In this document: positions 9,400 through 17,635 of the stretch, one piece after another | How the letters are laid out: each line of letters opens with the position of its first letter | Position numbering within the stretch: position 1 is the first letter of the stretch | Assembly (NCBI GenBank): GCA_947258785.1 | Contig: CAMYJT010000017.1 | Span: 1 to 54,244, forward strand | Length of the DNA stretch: 54,244 nt | Origin: an uncultured Gammaproteobacteria bacterium | Lineage (GTDB): Bacteria; Pseudomonadota; Gammaproteobacteria; Arenicellales; JAANXG01 | Direction: 5' to 3' | Translations under genes and position numbers: made by a program | The notes under the pieces: model-generated | What the model saw: the letters and a program-made list of their open reading frames with translations, nothing else | What the model was told of the DNA's origin: nothing | The model's database searches: none

Positions 9400-10734
9400 G
9401 TGGCTGAACAAAAACAGCAACGAAATACCACGGCATCCGAGCTCAACGGGGTGGACCGGACCGCCGCCCCGAAGGTGTCGGGTCTGATGACAAACAGGAC
9501 CGGTTTACTGCAAACGCTGCTCAGGATCCTTGACAGTTCCGCGGCCGGAGGTTCGTCGATCGCGCTGATCTGCATCGATATCGATGATTTCCGTGAAGTA
9601 AACCTTTCCTGCGGTTTCGACGTCGGTGACGCTGTCTTGAATCAAATCGGTCGACGCCTCGATGGAGCCTTGCGTCAGAGTGATTTTCTATTTCGAATCG
9701 GCGACGACGAATTCGGCATCGTGCTGCCATCCATACTGCATCAAGACCACGCAGTCCTTGCGGCCCATAAAATTATCAGTGCTCTGGAGGAACCCTTTGT
9801 GGTGCCGGGTATCGAGCCGCTCGAGCTGCGCGCCAGTATGGGCATTGCGCTGCATCCGGATACCGCGAGCGATGCGGAGGAGATGCTCCGCCAGGCCACT
9901 ATGGCGATGTATCGGGCCAAATCGGCCCAATCGGGTTATGCCGTATATCAAAAAGTCGCTACGCCCGTTGGGATTTCACCGATGCAATTTACCCGTGATC
10001 TGCGGCATGCCGTGGTGAATAATGATCTGGTTCTCTATTTTCAACCCAAGCACGATTTGCAGACCAAAAACCTGGTCGGCGTAGAGGCATTGTGCCGGTG
10101 GCAGCATTCCGGACATGGGCTCATCACCCCCGATGAGTTTATTCCGATCGCCGAAGAGTCCGGAATTATTACTTCGATAAGCTCGTGGGTGTTGAATTCG
10201 GCGTTGCGCAAGTGCGCGGAGTGGGATAAGGACGGAATATCGATCGACATGTCGGTGAATCTGTCTATCCATGACCTCCGCGAAATGGATTTTCCCGACC
10301 TCGTTCAGCGAATGCTCAAGACCTGGCGCGTAGATCCGCACATGCTGATACTCGAGATCACTGAAACCGCAATGATGGAGGATCAACGACATACACTTGG
10401 AGTGTTGCGGCGACTGTCGGAACTTGGAGTGAGACTCTCCATCGATGATTTCGGCAGCGGGTACTCTTCGCTCAATTACCTTCAGCAGATGCCGGTCAAC
10501 GAGTTAAAAATTGAAAAAGAGTTTGTCATCAAAATGGAGCGCAGCGAAAGCGACACCGCGCTGGTGCGTACGGTCATTGATCTCGGCCATAATTACAGCC
10601 TCACGGTGGCCGCCGAGGGGGTGGAAACCGCTAACTCCTTACATATCCTGACGGACCTGGGTTGTGACTTGGGACAAGGCATCTTTTTTTCTCCCCCGCT
10701 GCCCGCCGAAGAACTGGAAAAAAATTTCGGCTGA
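9400..10734 (+). CDS. GGDEF-EAL c-di-GMP protein (GGDEF degenerate, EAL intact)
   Basis: A 444-residue cytoplasmic protein with a GGDEF domain (about 30-180) followed by an EAL domain (about 195-440). The cyclase signature reads RIGDDEF, so the second glycine is Asp and diguanylate cyclase activity is doubtful. The EAL domain keeps its catalytic set: VEALCRW, SVNLSIHD, ILEITETAMM, SIDDFGSGYSSL, LKIEKEFV and AAEGVET. The likely role is c-di-GMP hydrolysis, possibly regulated by nucleotide binding to the degenerate GGDEF domain. There is no transmembrane or sensor domain. The start is GTG 9400, preceded by an AAGGCGG-like ribosome site, directly after the HD-GYP gene. Confidence 0.94.
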   Translation: MAEQKQQRNTTASELNGVDRTAAPKVSGLMTNRTGLLQTLLRILDSSAAGGSSIALICIDIDDFREVNLSCGFDVGDAVLNQIGRRLDGALRQSDFLFRIGDDEFGIVLPSILHQDHAVLAAHKIISALEEPFVVPGIEPLELRASMGIALHPDTASDAEEMLRQATMAMYRAKSAQSGYAVYQKVATPVGISPMQFTRDLRHAVVNNDLVLYFQPKHDLQTKNLVGVEALCRWQHSGHGLITPDEFIPIAEESGIITSISSWVLNSALRKCAEWDKDGISIDMSVNLSIHDLREMDFPDLVQRMLKTWRVDPHMLILEITETAMMEDQRHTLGVLRRLSELGVRLSIDDFGSGYSSLNYLQQMPVNELKIEKEFVIKMERSESDTALVRTVIDLGHNYSLTVAAEGVETANSLHILTDLGCDLGQGIFFSPPLPAEELEKNFG

Positions 10735-10739
10735 GTGGC

Positions 10740-11354
10740 CTGTCCAATTTCGAGTCGATTCCTCAGCAGTACCACATACCCAGTCCCATTATCAACGCGT
10801 TTGTGGTCGGCGACCGCCAACAGGCCTCAATTGCCGTCACTCACGGTTTGGTACGCCGGCTCAGCACTCGGGAACTGTTGGGCATGCTGGTTCATGAAAT
10901 CAGTCACGTCAGGCACAACGATATGTGGGTGATGGGGATGGCGGATCTATTCACCGGTGTCACTGGATTACTGTCCACGGCCGACCAATTCCTGCTGCTT
11001 TTAAACTTACCGTTGTTGCTGTTGTCCAGCGCACGGGAATACGACGCGGATCTCGGTGCGGTTAAACTGACCGGGCCCCCTGAGGCGCCGGCTAGTGCGT
11101 TGGCCAAGATCGACCCTTATCAAGGCTGGTCGTTGGAGCAGGTCTTGTTGCTGGGGCGGTGGAGTCCGGACCGATCGTTCCTGCGGACGCATCCGGAAAC
11201 CAAAGACCGCATCTGTCGCTTGCGGGGATTGACCTCCGATCTCCCGGAAACGCCTGCTCTTGGAATGCCGCCGGCTGCACCGCTGCTGGTCGATGACTTC
11301 GCGCGGGTTGTTCGCACGGGTCCGCGTTGGTATTTCAACGGTTTGCAGTATTGA
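10740..11354 (+). pseudogene. Truncated M48 (HtpX-like) zinc metallopeptidase remnant
   Basis: The frame encodes the core of an M48 membrane metallopeptidase: PSPIINAFVVGDR, the zinc motif HEISHVRHND, WVMGMADLFTGVTGLL, NLPLLLL and the third zinc ligand in REYDADLGA. Two lesions are evident against the family as I know it. The N-terminal membrane region (roughly 80-90 residues) is missing, since homology begins immediately after the EAL gene stop and no ATG is available in frame (GTG 10803 would cut into the domain). Between NLPLLLL and REYDADL a hydrophobic stretch expected in the family is also absent, giving the abrupt junction SSAREYDADL. The zinc ligands survive, so a short soluble product cannot be excluded. 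The C-terminus runs to TGA at 11354. Confidence 0.7.
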
Positions 11355-11367
11355 CGGCCTGGACAGG

Positions 11368-12099
11368 ATGATTGTTGGGTTACCGGATCATATGCGTCAA
11401 CGTTCCGCTGTTGTTGTACTGACCGGCGCTGGCATATCAGCGGATTCCGGTTTACAGACCTTCCGCGCCAATGACGGTCTTTGGGAAAATCACCGTATCG
11501 AGGATGTTGCCTCGCCGGCCGGGTTTGCGTCGGATCCGCAGCTCGTGCACCGTTTCTACAACGGCAGGCGGAAACAGTTGTTGTCCGGCGATGTACGCCC
11601 CAACCCCGCCCACTATGCCTTGGCGGAATTCGAAACGGAGTGGCCGGGAGATTATCTGCTCGTGACGCAGAACATCGACAATCTCCACGAGTGGGCAGGT
11701 TCGCGAAAATTAGTGCACATGCATGGCGAATTGTTGAAGAAACGATGTGTCTTCTGTGGCGATGTAACGCCGGTAGACACCGATCTGTCGGTTCGATCGT
11801 GGTGTGACCGGTGTAATGCCAAGGGCGGCTTACGACCCCATGTCGTTTGGTTCGGTGAAACGCCTATGGAAATGGACACGATCGACGGCGCCTTACGGGG
11901 TTGTGGTCTGTTTGTCGCCATTGGAACCTCTGGCAGCGTTTACCCCGCTGCCGGATTCGTAAGTGTGGCGAATTCCGTCGGCGCGTACACCGTGGAGTTG
12001 AATCTGGAGCCCTCCGCGCAGGAATCGGCGTTTCAGGAGCGCAACTACGGACCGGCGGCGGAGCTCGTCCCGGAATTTTTTGCCCGGGTCAAAGGCTGA
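11368..12099 (+). CDS. cobB: NAD-dependent protein deacylase, CobB/SIR2 class III
   Basis: A 243-residue sirtuin that removes acyl groups from lysine using NAD. Visible motifs are the NAD-binding GAGISADSGLQTFR (about 19-32), TQNIDNLHEWAG (about 101-112), the catalytic HMHGEL (His near 119), two zinc pairs CVFC and CDRC, and RPHVVWFGE (about 154-162). FYNGRRKQL carries the Tyr and Arg typical of class III enzymes (E. coli CobB, SIRT5), suggesting desuccinylase as well as deacetylase activity. ATG 11368 is 14 bases after the M48 remnant; ATG 11392 is an alternative. The zinc ribbon and compact length argue for a housekeeping deacylase rather than an antiphage SIR2 protein. Confidence 0.95.
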   Translation: MIVGLPDHMRQRSAVVVLTGAGISADSGLQTFRANDGLWENHRIEDVASPAGFASDPQLVHRFYNGRRKQLLSGDVRPNPAHYALAEFETEWPGDYLLVTQNIDNLHEWAGSRKLVHMHGELLKKRCVFCGDVTPVDTDLSVRSWCDRCNAKGGLRPHVVWFGETPMEMDTIDGALRGCGLFVAIGTSGSVYPAAGFVSVANSVGAYTVELNLEPSAQESAFQERNYGPAAELVPEFFARVKG

Positions 12100-12206
12100 G
12101 CAACGCCCGCGGTAATCGTGAAAAAACGTCAATTGACTTGCATTTCCGAGACAACGGTCCTAAGCTAGCTGACCCATTTTTTACCGTAAATTCAAAAGGA
12201 TATCAC

Positions 12207-12371
12207 TTGGCTGCCAAGCCCGTGTTGTGGAAAACGCTCGGCCTGATGCTGCTCCTCATGACCGCCGGCCTGGCGAGCTGTCAGTCCTTCTGGTTCAGTT
12301 GGGACGCCGAGGTCGGAACCGACGCGGTGGTCCCGGTTCCCGGCTACGGGCAGCCGATACGCCGTAACTGA
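12207..12371 (+). CDS. Small lipoprotein at the head of the TelA operon
   Basis: A 54-residue protein starting at TTG 12207, chosen because AAAAGGA (12194-12200) is correctly spaced. The N-terminus has a basic region, a hydrophobic stretch and a lipobox LASC near residue 24, so it should be a lipid-anchored envelope protein. The mature part is only about 30 residues, aromatic-rich at first (FWFSWD) and then Gly/Pro/Val-rich. I do not recognise the family. It ends three bases before the XpaC-like gene and shares its strand, so it is likely the first gene of the 12207-16767 operon. Confidence 0.65.
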   Translation: MAAKPVLWKTLGLMLLLMTAGLASCQSFWFSWDAEVGTDAVVPVPGYGQPIRRN

Positions 12372-12374
12372 GTC

Positions 12375-13238
12375 ATGGCGGATCAGGCTGGCAGCAAGTC
12401 TTTTACGAGCGCCAAACGGGTCGTCCGAAAACCGGGTGATGCGGGTTTTCGCGGATCGTTTCTATTCTTCCTGCCGCTGCCGTTGCTGGCGGCGATTGGG
12501 GTGTCGCTCGGACGTGGTAATTTTACAGGTGTGGTGGGGAATACGGCCGCGGCGATCCTGTTTTTCGTTGGAGCGATGGCGCTGCGCAGAGGATTGCGGG
12601 AGGAACGCGAATACCACCGCAAAAAGGTCGCCGTGGCACCGGTAATTCCGTTCAAGCTCGGCGCCGCTGTGGCGGTGGGACTGGCAACCCTGCTCGCTGC
12701 GGATATCGGTGCCGGTCATGGGTTCGCGGTGGCCGTGTGTTTCGGTATCGGGGCCGCCTTGGGTTGCCTGTTGACCTATGGTACGGACCCGCGAAAAGAG
12801 AAGGTGGCAGAGGCGGGATACGGTTACACGACCGCAGAGGTGGTCGAGGTGCTGGAGGAGGCCGAGGTTCGGGTCGTAACGATCGATCAGGCGCGGGCTG
12901 AGATCCACAACCAAGAACTGCGGGAACGTTTGTCGCGCATCGCCGAAGCCGCCCGCAAAGTGTTGTCCGCACTCGAGGAGGACCCACGTGATATCCGCCG
13001 GGCAAGGAAGTTCTTGAATACCTATCTGCAAGGTGCGCAAAGAGTGATCGCGGGCTATGCGGCAACGCACGCCAAAACCGAATCTCAAGAATTGGAAACC
13101 AATTTTAGAAATGTTTTGACAACCATCGAAGAAGTATTCAATCAGCAACACGAGAAACTGCTCCAGAATGACGTGCTGGATCTCGATGTGCAAATCGAAG
13201 TCCTTGCCATGCAACTGAAACGAGAAGGTGTCTTGTAG
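12375..13238 (+). CDS. XpaC-like membrane protein (5-bromo-4-chloroindolyl phosphate hydrolysis family)
   Basis: A 287-residue protein. The N-terminal half has hydrophobic helices in two groups (about residues 27-75 and 93-140), consistent with a membrane anchor. The soluble C-terminal half is helical and carries the XpaC family hallmark ARKFLNTYLQGAQRVIAGYA (about 214-233). Despite the family name, no hydrolase active site is known; XpaC proteins are typically encoded next to TelA, as here. The gene begins three bases after the lipoprotein gene and TelA follows after 31 bases. The function is probably membrane-associated stress tolerance with TelA, by context only. Confidence 0.85.
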   Translation: MADQAGSKSFTSAKRVVRKPGDAGFRGSFLFFLPLPLLAAIGVSLGRGNFTGVVGNTAAAILFFVGAMALRRGLREEREYHRKKVAVAPVIPFKLGAAVAVGLATLLAADIGAGHGFAVAVCFGIGAALGCLLTYGTDPRKEKVAEAGYGYTTAEVVEVLEEAEVRVVTIDQARAEIHNQELRERLSRIAEAARKVLSALEEDPRDIRRARKFLNTYLQGAQRVIAGYAATHAKTESQELETNFRNVLTTIEEVFNQQHEKLLQNDVLDLDVQIEVLAMQLKREGVL

Positions 13239-13269
13239 AGACGTACGGTCAGTCACTGAGGAAATAATC

Positions 13270-14412
13270 ATGAATCAAACAGCAACCAAATTAGACATAG
13301 ATCCAAAGTTATTCGAACGCGCAACATTGCCCGACGTCCAGGACGCGGTGGTGGCGGTGGAAGAGGTAACCGAGGACGAGCGAACGAAAATCGACGCTCT
13401 GATGTCGGAAATTTCCGTCACCGATACCAACTCGATTATTTTTTTCGGTTCGAAGGCCCAGGAGAGGTTGACGGAAATCTCGGATAACATGCTGGAGGGA
13501 GTGCGCAACAAGGATGTCGGAACCGCTGGCAATGTGTTGAATGATATGGTGGCCACCCTGCGCGGGTTTGATTCCGACGGGCTCAAACAGCCGGGTTTCT
13601 TTGCGCGGCTGTTCGGCAGGGCGAAGCCGGTAGTAAAGTTTCTGCAGCAGTACGAAAAAGTCAGCAAACAGATCGATTCAATCACCAATAATCTCGAAGG
13701 CCACAAGACAAAATTGCTCACCGACATTGTGTCGTTGGATCGTTTGTATGAAGCAAATATTGATTATTTCCACGAGTTGGAGCTGTATATCGCCGCTGGT
13801 GACGACAAGCTCAAACAACTCGACGACGAGGTGATTCCTGCCAAACAGGCAGAGGTGAAGCAAACGGAAGCAACACTGGAAGCCCAGGAGTTGAGAGATC
13901 TGCGCAGCGCCCGGGACGACCTGGAGCGGCGTGTGCACGACTTGCGGCTTACCCGTCAGGTCACCATGCAGAGTCTGCCGAGCATTCGGCTTGTTCAGGA
14001 AAACGACAAGGGGCTGGTTACCAAGATAAACTCCACACTGGTGAACACCGTGCCGCTGTGGCGTCAGCAATTGGCCACGGCGGTGACCATCTACAGGTCG
14101 CAGCAGGCCACAGAATCGGTGAAGGCGGCCTCCGATCTCACCAACGACCTGCTCGAGAAAAACGCAGAGCTGCTGCGCACGGCCAACGAGGAGACGCGGC
14201 GCCAGATCGAACGTGGTGTATTCGACCTCGAGACGGTCAAAAAGGCCAACCGTACACTCATCGAAACCATCGAGGACAGTCTGCGTATTGCGGATGAGGG
14301 GAAACGATTGCGCGCCGAAGCGCTGTCCGAGCTGCAGAAGGCAGAGACCGAACTGCGCGACACCCTGGCCGCCGCGAAGGCGCGCACCCAGACCGCCGGG
14401 GGTGAGGATTAG
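13270..14412 (+). CDS. TelA family toxic anion resistance protein
   Basis: A 380-residue, almost wholly helical protein of the TelA family. Members are linked to tellurite and other envelope stress, but the biochemical action is unknown. Typical features are an acidic N-terminus, the central GFFARLFGRAKPVVKFLQQYEKV segment (about 112-134, written here in outline: FFARLFGR then KFLQQYEKV), and a long C-terminal coiled coil ending in a helix with repeated ELQKAETELR. No membrane segment or signal peptide is present. ATG 13270 has a GAGG ribosome site at 13258-13261; the frame is open slightly further upstream. It follows the XpaC-like gene and is two bases from the SPFH gene, so the operon is tight. 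Confidence 0.92.
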   Translation: MNQTATKLDIDPKLFERATLPDVQDAVVAVEEVTEDERTKIDALMSEISVTDTNSIIFFGSKAQERLTEISDNMLEGVRNKDVGTAGNVLNDMVATLRGFDSDGLKQPGFFARLFGRAKPVVKFLQQYEKVSKQIDSITNNLEGHKTKLLTDIVSLDRLYEANIDYFHELELYIAAGDDKLKQLDDEVIPAKQAEVKQTEATLEAQELRDLRSARDDLERRVHDLRLTRQVTMQSLPSIRLVQENDKGLVTKINSTLVNTVPLWRQQLATAVTIYRSQQATESVKAASDLTNDLLEKNAELLRTANEETRRQIERGVFDLETVKKANRTLIETIEDSLRIADEGKRLRAEALSELQKAETELRDTLAAAKARTQTAGGED

Positions 14413-14414
14413 CC

Positions 14415-15533
14415 ATGGGCCTGCTGGATAAGCTGTTCGGTGAGTTTGTCGACATCATTGAATGGATCGACGAGTCCAACGATACCCTGGTCTACCGCTT
14501 CGAACGATACGGCAACGAGATCAAGTACGGGGCCAAGCTGACGGTGCGGGAATCGCAGCTCGCGGTGTTTGTCAATGAAGGACAGGTTGCCGACGTATTC
14601 GAACCGGGTATGTATGAGCTCCAAACCAATAATCTACCGATACTGTCCACACTGCAGGGATGGACGCACGGGTTCGAAAGCCCGTTCAAGGCGGAGGTGT
14701 ACTTTTTCAGTGCCCGGCAGTTCACCGACCTGAAGTGGGGCACGAAGAACCCCGTGATGCTGCGCGATCCGGAGTTTGGCCCGGTCCGCCTGCGTGGGTT
14801 CGGCACCTACTCGATCCGCATCAATGAACCGGTGGTGTTTTTGAAGGAGATCGCCGGCACCGACGGGCACTTCACCACCGACGAGATCACCAACCAGCTC
14901 CGGAATCTCATTGTGTCCCGGTTCGTCTCGATCCTCGGACAATCCGGCATCCCGGTGCTGGATCTTGCCGCAAATTACGAGGACCTCAGCCTTTACGTCA
15001 CCAATAAAATCCGTCCGGAATTTGTCGCTTACGGCCTCGACGTCGTCAAGTTGCTGGTGGAGAACATTTCGCTGCCGCCGGTCGTCGAGGAGGCCCTGGA
15101 TCGGCGCACGAGTATGGGTGTGGTGGGCAGTCTGCGCGACTACGCCAGTTTCCAGGCCGCCGAAGCAATGACTGCGGCGGCCGGCAACCCGGGCGGCGGA
15201 GCGGCGGAGGGCATTGGTTTGGGCATCGGTTTTGCGATGGCCAACAAGATGGCGGAGTCGCTGTCTCAACCGGCGTCGCGAAGCGATTACTTGCAACTGC
15301 CTCGGGACAAGGCGGGACAGGCACAGGTCGAGGACCGCTACTACCTCGCCGTGAGTGGCGGGCAGACCGGTCCGTTTACCTTTCAAGAGCTGGCAGACAA
15401 AGTCCGATCCAAAGAAGTCGTCAGGGAGTCATTGATTTGGAGTAAAACCCTGGTGGACTGGACCCCGGCCGGGCAGATTCAGGTGTTGGACGATCTGTTC
15501 GCCGAGGTGCCCCCGCCGTTGCCGACGCGCTGA
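14415..15533 (+). CDS. SPFH-domain (virion core protein-like) protein with C-terminal GYF_2 domain
   Basis: A 372-residue protein of the Bacillus subtilis YdjI type. Residues about 1-235 form an SPFH/band-7-like domain: it opens with MGLLDKLFGEFVDIIEW and includes FEPGMYELQTNNLPIL and VRLRGFGTYSIRI. There is no obvious transmembrane helix. A Gly/Ala-rich linker (about 250-285) precedes a GYF_2 (DUF4339) domain at about 310-365, with YYLAVSGGQTGPFTFQEL. GYF_2 domains bind proline-rich partners or act as membrane-linked adaptors. The protein ends in PPPLP, which could itself be a GYF ligand. It starts two bases after TelA. A scaffold role at the membrane is inferred. Confidence 0.88.
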   Translation: MGLLDKLFGEFVDIIEWIDESNDTLVYRFERYGNEIKYGAKLTVRESQLAVFVNEGQVADVFEPGMYELQTNNLPILSTLQGWTHGFESPFKAEVYFFSARQFTDLKWGTKNPVMLRDPEFGPVRLRGFGTYSIRINEPVVFLKEIAGTDGHFTTDEITNQLRNLIVSRFVSILGQSGIPVLDLAANYEDLSLYVTNKIRPEFVAYGLDVVKLLVENISLPPVVEEALDRRTSMGVVGSLRDYASFQAAEAMTAAAGNPGGGAAEGIGLGIGFAMANKMAESLSQPASRSDYLQLPRDKAGQAQVEDRYYLAVSGGQTGPFTFQELADKVRSKEVVRESLIWSKTLVDWTPAGQIQVLDDLFAEVPPPLPTR

Positions 15534-15579
15534 GGGGTGCTGATTCGCTCGCCGGACACCTCACCGAATCCTCCAACGT

Positions 15580-16767
15580 ATGGCCGCAGCCCGGGAGTCG
15601 AAACCGCTCGACCGGCAGCAATTTCCCTGCGGTCAATGCGGTGCACTGCTGACCTTCGCGCCGGGCACGAGTCATCTGGAGTGCGCCTACTGCCACAATC
15701 AGGAGCCAATACCGGCAGCGCTCGTTGAGATACGCGAGCACGATTTTCGCAGTGCACTGATTAAACTCGCCGAAGCCCGGCGGACGGAAGCGGCGTCGGT
15801 GCCGGTGCGGCAAACCCGCTGTGACGCGTGCGGCGCGGCCTTCGAATTCAACAACGACATCCATTCCGGCCAGTGCCCGTATTGCGGTCACTCGATCGTC
15901 CTGACCACGGGGGCCGACAAGTCGTTCAAACCCCAATCTTTGCTGCCTTTTCGAATAGACCAGGCGCAGGCGAAAGACCATTTTCGACGTTGGCTTAAAG
16001 GCTTATGGTTCGCACCGCAGGGGGTCAAGCGCTATGCCAGAGACGCCGAGCAGCTGACCGGAATTTACCTGCCGCACTGGACCTACGACAGCCACACAAC
16101 GACGGACTATATCGGTGAACGCGGCGATACGTATCAGGTCCCCCAACAGGTCGTGCAGGTCATCGACGGAAAGCGCGTGGTGCGGACCGTTATGGTGACT
16201 AAGATCCGTTGGACGCCGGTGCGTGGGGTGGTCTCCCGTTTCTTCGATGATCTGCTGGTGGGCGCCAGCCGCTCGCTGCCGCGCCGGATAAGCGATCGAT
16301 TGGACCCATGGGATCTGAGCAATCTAGTCCCCTATCAGCAGCAGTACCTGAGCGGCTTCGGCAGTCAGGCCTATCAAGTTGAGCTGGATCAGGGATTTGA
16401 GTATGCCCGTGAGGTTATGAACGGGATCATACGCGGAGACATCGCCCGCGATATCGGCGGTGACGCTCAACGTATCCATCGATTCGAGGTTCGGCACGAC
16501 CGCACGACCTTTAAGCATATCCTGCTGCCTGTGTGGTCGGCGGGCTTCCAGTACAAACGCAAGACATTTCATTTCGTGGTGAACGGCCGCACCGGAAAGG
16601 TTCAGGGCCAGCGGCCGTACAGTATCTGGAAAATCGCTGTTGCCGTACTGGTCGGCCTGCTGTTGGCGGCCGGGGCCTTTTACGCCTTCGACACTTACAG
16701 CCGGCAGACCGCGGCGCTGCCGGGCCAATCGGTGCCGGTCACGCCCGGCGGTGGTTACCGGTACTGA
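15580..16767 (+). CDS. Double zinc-ribbon, single-pass membrane protein of the TelA/SPFH operon
   Basis: A 395-residue protein. Two zinc ribbons lie at the N-terminus: CGQC...CAYC (about 18-39) and CDACG...CPYC (about 79-103), resembling the TFIIB-type ribbons of B. subtilis YdjG-like proteins encoded next to SPFH proteins. A central domain follows (about 115-335), with LTGIYLPHWTYDSHTTTDY and LLPVWSAGFQYKRKTFHF, and then one transmembrane helix near 351-370 with a short tail. The N-terminal ribbons are probably cytoplasmic. The gene lies 46 bases after the SPFH gene and ends the operon. Its TGA abuts the TGA of the opposing yceI gene with no gap. Confidence 0.85.
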   Translation: MAAARESKPLDRQQFPCGQCGALLTFAPGTSHLECAYCHNQEPIPAALVEIREHDFRSALIKLAEARRTEAASVPVRQTRCDACGAAFEFNNDIHSGQCPYCGHSIVLTTGADKSFKPQSLLPFRIDQAQAKDHFRRWLKGLWFAPQGVKRYARDAEQLTGIYLPHWTYDSHTTTDYIGERGDTYQVPQQVVQVIDGKRVVRTVMVTKIRWTPVRGVVSRFFDDLLVGASRSLPRRISDRLDPWDLSNLVPYQQQYLSGFGSQAYQVELDQGFEYAREVMNGIIRGDIARDIGGDAQRIHRFEVRHDRTTFKHILLPVWSAGFQYKRKTFHFVVNGRTGKVQGQRPYSIWKIAVAVLVGLLLAAGAFYAFDTYSRQTAALPGQSVPVTPGGGYRY

Positions 16768-17337
16768 TCAGCGAGCCGGCGCGAGACGCAGATCCACGAC
16801 GACTTTAACATCGAAACCGATCGTATGGTCGGTGGCCCACTCGCCGGTCCCGATCTGAAAGTCCGTCCGCCGCAGTGAGGTCATGCCCTGCAGGCGCGCA
16901 CCTTCGGCCGACCGGCTCCAGGTAAACGGCACGCGGATCGCTTGGCCGATGTCTTTGACGGTCAAGTGGCCCAGCGCTTCGAAGCGCTGCGGTCCGGTCT
17001 GCCGGACTGCCGTCGACACAAAGTGGGAAGTGGGAAATCGGGCGCTGTCCAACCATTCCTGACCCCGCATCGCCTCGTCGCGATCGACGCTGTTGCTGTC
17101 TATCGAAGCCATATCCACACTCACCTCCATTGCACCCTCATTACTGCGGTCGGGATCGAAGTGTATGGATGCGGTGAATCGCCGAAATTGCGCCTCGAAT
17201 GCAACCCCGTCGTAAGTGGCGATGAACCCCAGGCGGCTGAGGCCGGGCTCGGCGATCCAATCCGCCGGGTGCGCCACCGTGCCGCCGAGACCGAGCGTTA
17301 CGGCCAGGTATGTCAGGTGGGCGTGTCGCAGTCGCAT
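16768..17337 (-). CDS. YceI-family periplasmic protein (downstream copy)
   Basis: A 189-residue secreted protein of the YceI lipocalin-like family, which binds isoprenoid-type lipids in an eight-stranded barrel. It has a signal peptide (about 1-24), then family motifs SRLGFIATYDGVAFEAQFRR, SIHFDPDR, WLDSARFPTSHFVS and GHLTVKDIGQAIRVPF. The start at 17337 is selected for the signal peptide; the frame is open upstream to 17397. It is 13 bases downstream of the cytochrome b561 gene. YceI and cytochrome b561 pairs are common, suggesting quinone- or isoprenoid-linked electron transfer. The copy at 17598 is a paralogue. Confidence 0.9.
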   Translation of the reverse strand: MRLRHAHLTYLAVTLGLGGTVAHPADWIAEPGLSRLGFIATYDGVAFEAQFRRFTASIHFDPDRSNEGAMEVSVDMASIDSNSVDRDEAMRGQEWLDSARFPTSHFVSTAVRQTGPQRFEALGHLTVKDIGQAIRVPFTWSRSAEGARLQGMTSLRRTDFQIGTGEWATDHTIGFDVKVVVDLRLAPAR

Positions 17338-17350
17338 GGCGTCGCGGCCG

Positions 17351-17635
17351 TCAGTTGGGACGCTTAAACGGCAACATGTGCGACAGAATGTCATCACGAC
17401 AAATATAGTGATGCCGGAGCGCGGCGCCGATGTGGAGGACCAACATCGTAATTCCGATGGATTTGTGCCACATGAAAAGTTTAATCTTCGTGGGCGACAC
17501 CGGGTAGTTAACGGCCCCCCGGCCGGGAACCATCAGTGCGACGATCAGCAGCGCAATCGACCAGTGCAGGGCCTTGGCGACGGGTCCCCAACTCCGGTCA
17601 CTGTTGCGAATCGATGGTCTTGCGTTCGAGGACAC
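17351..17635 (-). CDS. Shortened cytochrome b561 (internal in-frame deletion)
   Basis: About 94 residues from GTG 17635, chosen because GGAG lies seven bases upstream. The N-terminal part WGPVAKALHWSIALLIVALM and WHKSIGITMLVL matches helices 1 and 2 of a cytochrome b561, and the end AALRHHYICRDDILSHMLPF matches the C-terminus. The roughly 80 residues that normally lie between them (the rest of helix 2, helix 3 and most of helix 4) are absent, so the protein has about half the usual 175-185 residues. Histidines in LHW, WHKS and LH...RHH remain. It overlaps the upstream yceI end by 38 bases and sits between two yceI genes. It may be a decayed gene or a minimal heme protein. Confidence 0.72.
   Translation of the reverse strand: MSSNARPSIRNSDRSWGPVAKALHWSIALLIVALMVPGRGAVNYPVSPTKIKLFMWHKSIGITMLVLHIGAALRHHYICRDDILSHMLPFKRPN

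Noticed and set aside
11368..12099. SIR2 protein as an antiphage defence effector.
   Set aside because: Zinc cysteines, the class III Tyr/Arg pair and 243-residue length fit CobB. No defence partner is adjacent.
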